A stretch of DNA of 64,000 nucleotides from Methylobacterium sp. Leaf108 (GTDB lineage: Bacteria; Pseudomonadota; Alphaproteobacteria; Rhizobiales; Beijerinckiaceae). The position numbers and the translations under genes were made by a program. The stretch spans positions 62,001 to 126,000 of the forward strand of contig NZ_LMND01000034.1 of the NCBI RefSeq assembly GCF_001423265.1. Reading direction: 5' to 3'. Each line of letters starts with the position of its first letter. Positions within the stretch are counted from its first letter, which is position 1. The notes under the pieces are model-generated. The model searched no databases and was not told where the DNA came from. It saw only the letters and a list, made by a program, of their open reading frames with translations. Shown here piece by piece: positions 59,491 to 64,000 of the stretch.

Positions 59491-60034
59491 GCGGGCGCCA
59501 CAGGCCCGGTCGCGTCGACGGCCATCAGGACCGACCGCACCGGGATACGGTTCCCCGGACGCCAGAGTTGCGGTCCTCGACCTTGCATGCACCGGGCGAT
59601 CCCCGGCCTCGCCCCGAGGCTTGCGGTGCCGGGACGTTGCGGCACGTCGCGCCGACCCGACATCTGCGGGCGGGTAAATTCTACCTCAAGTTGTCAAACA
59701 ACGACCATGGATAGCCGGCGCTCCACCTTTGAAAATCAGGCAGTGCCCAGGTGGGGATATGGCTACACGGTGATCGGCACCGAGGGTTGTTCACGTCGAT
59801 GCAGCAAATCGACACAGACCGCATGGTGTGGCGATGACGATGCCTCACGACAGGATCCGCCCTCCATTTACAAAGAGAATACAGTCGCAATTCCTCATAT
59901 TACGCCTCTTGCGCTCTGAATTGGAACATCTTAGGAGCATCGAACAGACGCTGTCGCTAGGCTTGCCATCGCATCGTATTTCGATGCCGTATACGGGCCA
60001 AAGATTGTATACAAAATACTATCGGGAGTTGAGA
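59491..60034. other. Low-GC leader region upstream of mucR
   Basis: 544 bp with clearly lower GC than the rest of the window, especially 59680-60030. No convincing gene. It contains TTGTCAAACAA, and two GTATAC sites at 59989-59994 and 60007-60012. AT-rich leaders are typical MucR/Ros targets, and self-regulation is common. Confidence 0.6.
59989..60012 (+). promoter_or_regulatory. Paired GTATAC sites before mucR, candidate autoregulatory element
   Basis: The palindrome GTATAC occurs at 59989 and 60007, 18 bp apart, within 50 bp of the start codon in AT-rich sequence. Function inferred only from position and MucR family habits. Confidence 0.35.
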
Positions 60035-60535
60035 ATGAAGGCCGAGATCGATACGGGAGCGGATTACATCGAGCTTGCAGCCGGCGTCGTCTCGGCCTTC
60101 GTCAGCAACAATTCGGTTCCGATCGTCGAGCTGCCCGCCCTGATCGCGCTGGTCCACGGGACGCTCGCACGCCTGGCGGGCGACATCGTCGAGGAGAAGC
60201 CCGAGCCGCTCACCCCCGCGGTGTCGGTCAAGCGCTCGGTGACGGCGGATCACATCGTGTGCCTGGAGGACGGGAAGAAGTTCAAATCCCTCAAGCGGCA
60301 TCTGCGGACACGCTACGGAATGACCCCGGACGAGTATCGCGCGAAGTGGAACCTCGCGAGCGACTATCCGATGGTGGCTCCGAACTACGCCGCGGCTCGG
60401 TCGGAGCTCGCCAAGAACATGGGGCTCGGCCAGCAGCGCCGGAAATCCCGCGCCCCCGTCGCCACGGAAGGTACACCGGTGGCACCCGATGCGCCGGTGC
60501 GTGCGCGACGCGCGAAGCCAACGGCCTCGGCCTGA
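60035..60535 (+). CDS. MucR/Ros-family transcriptional regulator with altered zinc site
   Basis: A 166-residue regulator from ATG 60035, with GGGAG 7 bases upstream. The N-terminal part (DYIELAAGVVSAFVSNNSVP) mediates oligomerisation. The Ros/MucR finger is CLEDGKKFKSLKRHLRTRYG, with Cys76, Asp79 and His89, but the fourth ligand position (His97 in Ros) is Tyr94. ASDYPMVAPNYAAARSELAK and NMGLGQQRRKS complete the DNA-binding unit. Some Mesorhizobium relatives are reported to fold without zinc, so it may still bind DNA. MucR proteins act as AT-rich-DNA silencers. Confidence 0.9.
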   Translation: MKAEIDTGADYIELAAGVVSAFVSNNSVPIVELPALIALVHGTLARLAGDIVEEKPEPLTPAVSVKRSVTADHIVCLEDGKKFKSLKRHLRTRYGMTPDEYRAKWNLASDYPMVAPNYAAARSELAKNMGLGQQRRKSRAPVATEGTPVAPDAPVRARRAKPTASA

Positions 60536-60888
60536 CCATCCACGCACCTCGGCTCGGCGGCTGCAGACACCTCCCCAAGGGGGTGAGCGGGGCCGGTCCA
60601 GAGCATCGCCACAGAAGCGGCTCCGGACGATGTCCACAGGAAAGGCGCCCCTTGCCGAGCGGTCGTCCGCGCTCGGCGGCGCCGGCATATCCCCTTTGAA
60701 CGAATTGGCGTTTTCACGATCCCGCCGCGATGACGGGCTTCCCGGCGCGCCGATCGTCGGCCCGTTGTCCCCAGACGCGGTCGTCTTGCGTTAGCGCCGA
60801 TGCAACGCTGCGCATGAGATCCCCTTCGACAGGTACGCGTCGTCGGGCAACCCGCGGGGGAAGCCGACAGGCTTGCTGCGGGAGTGTC
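60536..60888. other. mucR-to-nuclease intergenic region
   Basis: 353 bp with no supported gene; frames here are short and arginine-rich. CTCCCCAAGGGGGTGAG at about 60570 could form a weak hairpin after mucR. Confidence 0.5.
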
Positions 60889-61665
60889 ATGTCAGGCGGA
60901 TCGTCCCTCGTCACCCGTCTGTTCTGGACCATTCTCATCGGAGCCGCCGCCGCGTTCGTCTGGGGAATGCCGGCCGTCGCCGTGACCGGAATGGGCCTTG
61001 TGCTGGTCCTGCTTCGCCATCTCGACCGGCCGCGACGCCTGCGCCGCCTCGTCCGGCGGATCGCCTCGCCCCATGCCCGCACCCTGGCCCTTCGCCGACG
61101 GCAGGAGTGCTTCGTCGACGCCTACGGCAACACGATCCGCGACGGCTGGCAGCGTGAGCGCGCGTATTTCGCCGAGCGCACGATCCTGCCGCGCCTGGAG
61201 GCGCGCGGGCTCGGCGAGGAGGGCGAGGCGCGCTGGGCCGAGATCCTCGAGGTCGTCGAGGCGGTGGCCGAACGGGTCGACCTGCCCGACGAGACCGACG
61301 TCCCCGAGGAGGGAATCGCCTACGAGCGCCACTGCGCGGGGCGCCTGCGCGCGGCGGGCTGGCAGGCGCGCACGACCGCGGCCAGCGGCGACCAGGGCGC
61401 CGATATCGTGGCGGAAAGGGACGGGCTTCGCCTCGTGGTGCAATGCAAGCGCCATGGCCGGCCCATCGGCAACGCGGCGGTGCAGGAGGCGGCTTGCGCG
61501 GCGCGGTACTGGTCGGGCGACCTCGCCGCGGTCGTCACGAACGCGGGCTTCACGCCCGCGGCGCGCAAGCTCGCCGCGGCCACCGACGTGCTCCTCCTGC
61601 ACCACGACGACCTGACCGACCTCGACCTGTCGGCGATCCGCCGCGCGGTGGCGCAGGATCGTTGA
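60889..61665 (+). CDS. Membrane-anchored Mrr-type restriction endonuclease domain protein
   Basis: A 258-residue protein. Two N-terminal helices (LFWTILIGAAAAFVWGMPAV and a second, VAVTGMGLVLVLL) anchor it. The C-terminal Mrr_cat domain has YERHCAGRLRAAGWQARTTA, then SGDQGADIVAERDGLRLVVQ ending in QCK: the Asp of GADIV and the QxK form the PD-(D/E)xK site. AAVVTNAGFTPAARKLAAAT is also family-typical. Such proteins cleave DNA or act in defence, but the target is unknown. Its stop is immediately adjacent to the zwf stop on the other strand. Confidence 0.85.
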   Translation: MSGGSSLVTRLFWTILIGAAAAFVWGMPAVAVTGMGLVLVLLRHLDRPRRLRRLVRRIASPHARTLALRRRQECFVDAYGNTIRDGWQRERAYFAERTILPRLEARGLGEEGEARWAEILEVVEAVAERVDLPDETDVPEEGIAYERHCAGRLRAAGWQARTTAASGDQGADIVAERDGLRLVVQCKRHGRPIGNAAVQEAACAARYWSGDLAAVVTNAGFTPAARKLAAATDVLLLHHDDLTDLDLSAIRRAVAQDR

Positions 61666-63171
61666 TCACTCCGCCGGCAAGGGTGTCCAGGCGTGGCCCC
61701 GACGGTTCAGAAGCGTATCCGCAGCGACGGGTCCGTCGCTGCCGGCGGGATAATCCGCCACCGGAGCGTCCTTCCATGCGGCGATCAGCGAATCGACCAC
61801 CGCCCAGGCGCCCTCGATCATGTCGGCTCGCTGGAACAGGCTGCCATCCCCTTTCATGGCATCGAACAGCAACGATTCGTAGCCGACCCCCGGCAAGGCG
61901 TCGGCCGACCCATTCAGGGTGGCGACGGCCGGATCGAGGGCCATCGCGGGTCCCGGGCGCTTCACGTTGAGGGATCCGGCAAGCCCCGATCCCGGGTCGA
62001 CGAAGAGCCGGAGAACGTTGGGCGCCGCTCCCACCCCGAACAGTTCCGCATGGGGCCGCTTGAAGTGGATCGCGATCTCGGTCCGGCGCCGGGCGAGCCG
62101 CTTGCCGGTGCGAAGGTAGAACGGGACGCCCTGCCAGCGCGGGGTATCGATGGCGAGCGAAAGGGCGACGTAGGTTTCGGTGAGCGAGCCGGCCGCGACA
62201 TCGGCCTCGTCGCGATAGCCCGGCACCGGTCGGCCGTCCTCGCGGCCGGCACCGTATTGTCCGCGGACCGCGTCACCGACCGGTGGCCGGATCGCGGCGA
62301 TCAACGCGGCCTTGGCGTCCCGTACCGCCTCGGCATCGAGGGAGGCGGGCGCCTCCATGGCGATCATGCAAAGCAGCTGGAACAGGTGGTTGGGCACCAT
62401 GTCGCGCAGGGCCCCGGTGGTCTCGTAGAAGCGGGCGCGTCCCTCGACGCCGATGGTCTCGGCGGCCGTGATCTCGATGAAATCGATGTGCTCGCCGGTC
62501 CAGGCCGGCTCGATCAGCCGATTGGCGAAACGAAGGGCGAGGATGCCCTGCACGGTCTCCTTGCCGAGGAAATGATCGATGCGAAAGATCTGCTCCTCGC
62601 GCGCGCTTTTCAGGATGCGGGCGTTGAGGGCCCGTGCCGAGGCGAGGTCGCTGCCGAAGGGCTTCTCCACCACCACGCGGCGAAAGCGGCCATCCGTTTC
62701 GTCGAGGAGACCGGCCGCCCCGAGATGGTCGATCACCGGGCCGAAGAAGCGTGCCGAGACGGCGAGATAGAAGATCGCGCTGCCGTCGAGGATCCCGTCC
62801 AACGCCCGGTAGGTCTCGGGCGCATCGAAGTCGCCGGTGTGATACCGCAGTCTCTCGCACACGAAGCGCCAAGTGGCCTCGTCGATGCGGTCGGGATGGA
62901 ATTCCGCCGTGTCGTCCCTGGTGAACCCCTGCATCGTCTCGGTCAGGGCCTCGCGCCAGCCGGCGTCGGTGTTCTCGTTGTGATCGACGCCGACCACCCG
63001 GAAGCCGGCGGGCAGGTGACCGGCACCGGCGAGGTTGTAGAGGGCCGGCATCAGCAAGCGCTGCGTCAGGTCGCCCTTGGCTCCGAAGACGACGAGGGTG
63101 CAGGCCGGGGCCACGCTCGGCCCCGTGCCTGGGGTGGCTGGGGTTTCGCTGTCCTGCATGGAGACGATCAT
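61666..63171 (-). CDS. zwf: Glucose-6-phosphate 1-dehydrogenase
   Basis: A roughly 501-residue enzyme of the oxidative pentose phosphate and Entner-Doudoroff pathways, making NADPH. The cofactor motif is VVFGAKGDLTQRLLMPALYN (Gly-x-Gly-like GAKGDL), the substrate motif RIDHFLGKETVQ with the catalytic His, and VVVEKPFGSDLASARALNAR precedes it. Start choice is uncertain: ATG 63171, ATG 63159 and TTG 63207 are in frame and none has a strong ribosome binding site. It converges on the Mrr-type gene. Confidence 0.94.
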   Translation of the reverse strand: MIVSMQDSETPATPGTGPSVAPACTLVVFGAKGDLTQRLLMPALYNLAGAGHLPAGFRVVGVDHNENTDAGWREALTETMQGFTRDDTAEFHPDRIDEATWRFVCERLRYHTGDFDAPETYRALDGILDGSAIFYLAVSARFFGPVIDHLGAAGLLDETDGRFRRVVVEKPFGSDLASARALNARILKSAREEQIFRIDHFLGKETVQGILALRFANRLIEPAWTGEHIDFIEITAAETIGVEGRARFYETTGALRDMVPNHLFQLLCMIAMEAPASLDAEAVRDAKAALIAAIRPPVGDAVRGQYGAGREDGRPVPGYRDEADVAAGSLTETYVALSLAIDTPRWQGVPFYLRTGKRLARRRTEIAIHFKRPHAELFGVGAAPNVLRLFVDPGSGLAGSLNVKRPGPAMALDPAVATLNGSADALPGVGYESLLFDAMKGDGSLFQRADMIEGAWAVVDSLIAAWKDAPVADYPAGSDGPVAADTLLNRRGHAWTPLPAE

Positions 63172-63250
63172 CCGCTGAATGCCGCGACGGGCACCGTCGC
63201 CGGTCAAACGGTTGCGGCCCGGCCCCGTTCCCGAAGGCGCGGACCGGTGC

Positions 63251-64000
63251 CTATTCGTCGGTCCGCACCGCCGAACCGCCGTCGATCGGCAGTTGGACTA
63301 GGATCAGCGCATCCTGCGTCGGCAGGCTGCGCACGTCCCAGCCGCCACCGAGGGCGCGGATCAGCGACACCGCCGTGGTGAACCGGTTCAGCCGTACCTG
63401 GAGCGCGGAGACCTCGTTGTTGAGGGCGATGGCCTGGGCGGTGACGACGGTGGTGAAGTTCTGGGTGCCGGCGCGGTATTCGTTCAGGGTGATCTCCACC
63501 GCCCGGCGAGCCAGCACCACCGCCTGGTCCTGCGCCGCCTGCTGGCGCGCGAGGATGCGCACGCCGGCAAGCCCGTTCTCGACCTCTCCGAAGGCGGTCA
63601 GGACGGTCTGTCGGTAGGTGGCGACGCTGGCCTCGTAGGCGGCGCGGGCGACCTGGACGACGGCCGACCGCGCGCCGCCGTCGAAGAAGACCTGGCTTCC
63701 GTTGGCGGCGATGGACCAGACCTGGTTCACGGCCGAGAACACGCCATTGCTGGTGACCCCGGAGAACCCGCCCGACGCCGACAGGGTCACGGTGGGATAG
63801 AAGGCCGCCACCGCGACGCCGATCTGCTCGCTCTGGGCCTGAACGTTCCGCTCGGCCTGGGCGATGTCGGGGCGCCGCTCCAGAAGGTCGGACGGAATGC
63901 CGACCGGAACCGCCGGCGGCCTCGTCGGCAGCGATCCGACCGGCAACGACAACTCCGAGGGCGGGCGGCCGACCAGGGTGGCGATGGCGTGCTCGAAGAT
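63251..64000 (-). CDS. NodT-family outer-membrane efflux protein, 5' part outside window
   Basis: The C-terminal 249 residues of a TolC/OprM-type channel; the frame is open to the right edge. RRPDIAQAERNVQAQSEQIG, FYPTVTLSASGGFSGVTSN and LNEYRAGTQNFTTVVTAQ are the repeated structural segments of the family. FDGGARSAVVQVARAAYEAS is the second-repeat helix start. It would pair with an RND pump encoded outside. It ends 43 bp before the minus-strand zwf frame begins. Confidence 0.9.
   Translation of the reverse strand: MFEHAIATLVGRPPSELSLPVGSLPTRPPAVPVGIPSDLLERRPDIAQAERNVQAQSEQIGVAVAAFYPTVTLSASGGFSGVTSNGVFSAVNQVWSIAANGSQVFFDGGARSAVVQVARAAYEASVATYRQTVLTAFGEVENGLAGVRILARQQAAQDQAVVLARRAVEITLNEYRAGTQNFTTVVTAQAIALNNEVSALQVRLNRFTTAVSLIRALGGGWDVRSLPTQDALILVQLPIDGGSAVRTDE

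Overview
The window is about 64 kb of very GC-rich chromosomal DNA from an alphaproteobacterium. Gene content points to the Hyphomicrobiales, most likely the Methylobacterium/Methylorubrum group. The evidence is a divK-pleD pair, gcrA, CtrA-type TTAA-N7-TTAA boxes, an EipB-family protein, a MucR regulator, a zinc-ribbon DinB, a DUF3572 protein, and a long-linker FtsZ with the tail LEIPAFLRRQAN. The genus assignment is inference. No rRNA, prophage, insertion sequence or CRISPR array was seen. One tRNA (Val, anticodon CAC) is present.

Layout. 1-6143: 5' part of priA (runs off the left edge), a small alpha/beta hydrolase, and a ferric-iron-type ABC transporter in the order ATPase, binding protein, fused permease. 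6198-10405: tRNA-Val, gph, an exported hypothetical protein, rpiA, a DUF2059 protein and an O-antigen-ligase-like protein. 10354-15903: the cell-cycle block pleD-divK, with a CtrA-like box upstream of divK, then DUF3572-dinB, eipB and gcrA; a decaying 20-bp tandem repeat lies upstream of gcrA. 15974-21488: the phosphate regulon pstSCAB-phoU-phoB on the minus strand, led by three PhoB-box half-sites spaced 11 bp apart. 21833-22321: two small genes, one NepR-like and preceded by a perfect CtrA box.

22455-37610 is a minus-strand envelope and division cluster, read 5' to 3' as ftsW-murG-murC-(DUF559 protein)-murB-(MazE/PemK-type toxin-antitoxin pair)-ddl-ftsQ-ftsA-ftsZ-lpxC-bamD-recN. It is the distal half of a dcw cluster: mraZ, mraY, murD, murE, murF and ftsI are not in the window, and a CobW-type GTPase gene lies where they might be expected. 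Two accessory insertions sit inside it. 37766-43789: cobW, a CpdR-like receiver, hpt, a zinc-ribbon/DUF3426-type protein, then divergent ftsEX followed by four 17-bp tandem repeats that begin on the ftsX stop codon, then a YdcF-family gene.

43811-50521: a cyoABCD quinol oxidase operon with a SURF1 assembly factor, divergent from an MFS transporter. 51091-54488: a blue-light LOV histidine kinase with an overlapping single-domain response regulator, an L,D-transpeptidase and a Dps-family protein. 54588-58750: small proteins, a cold-shock protein, a 891-residue acyl-CoA-ligase/GNAT fusion, and an unlisted 49-residue gene with a strong ribosome binding site. 58846-64000: a class II aldolase, a MucR/Ros regulator whose zinc site has lost a ligand and which follows a low-GC leader, a membrane-anchored Mrr-type nuclease, zwf, and the 3' part of an outer-membrane efflux gene that runs off the right edge.
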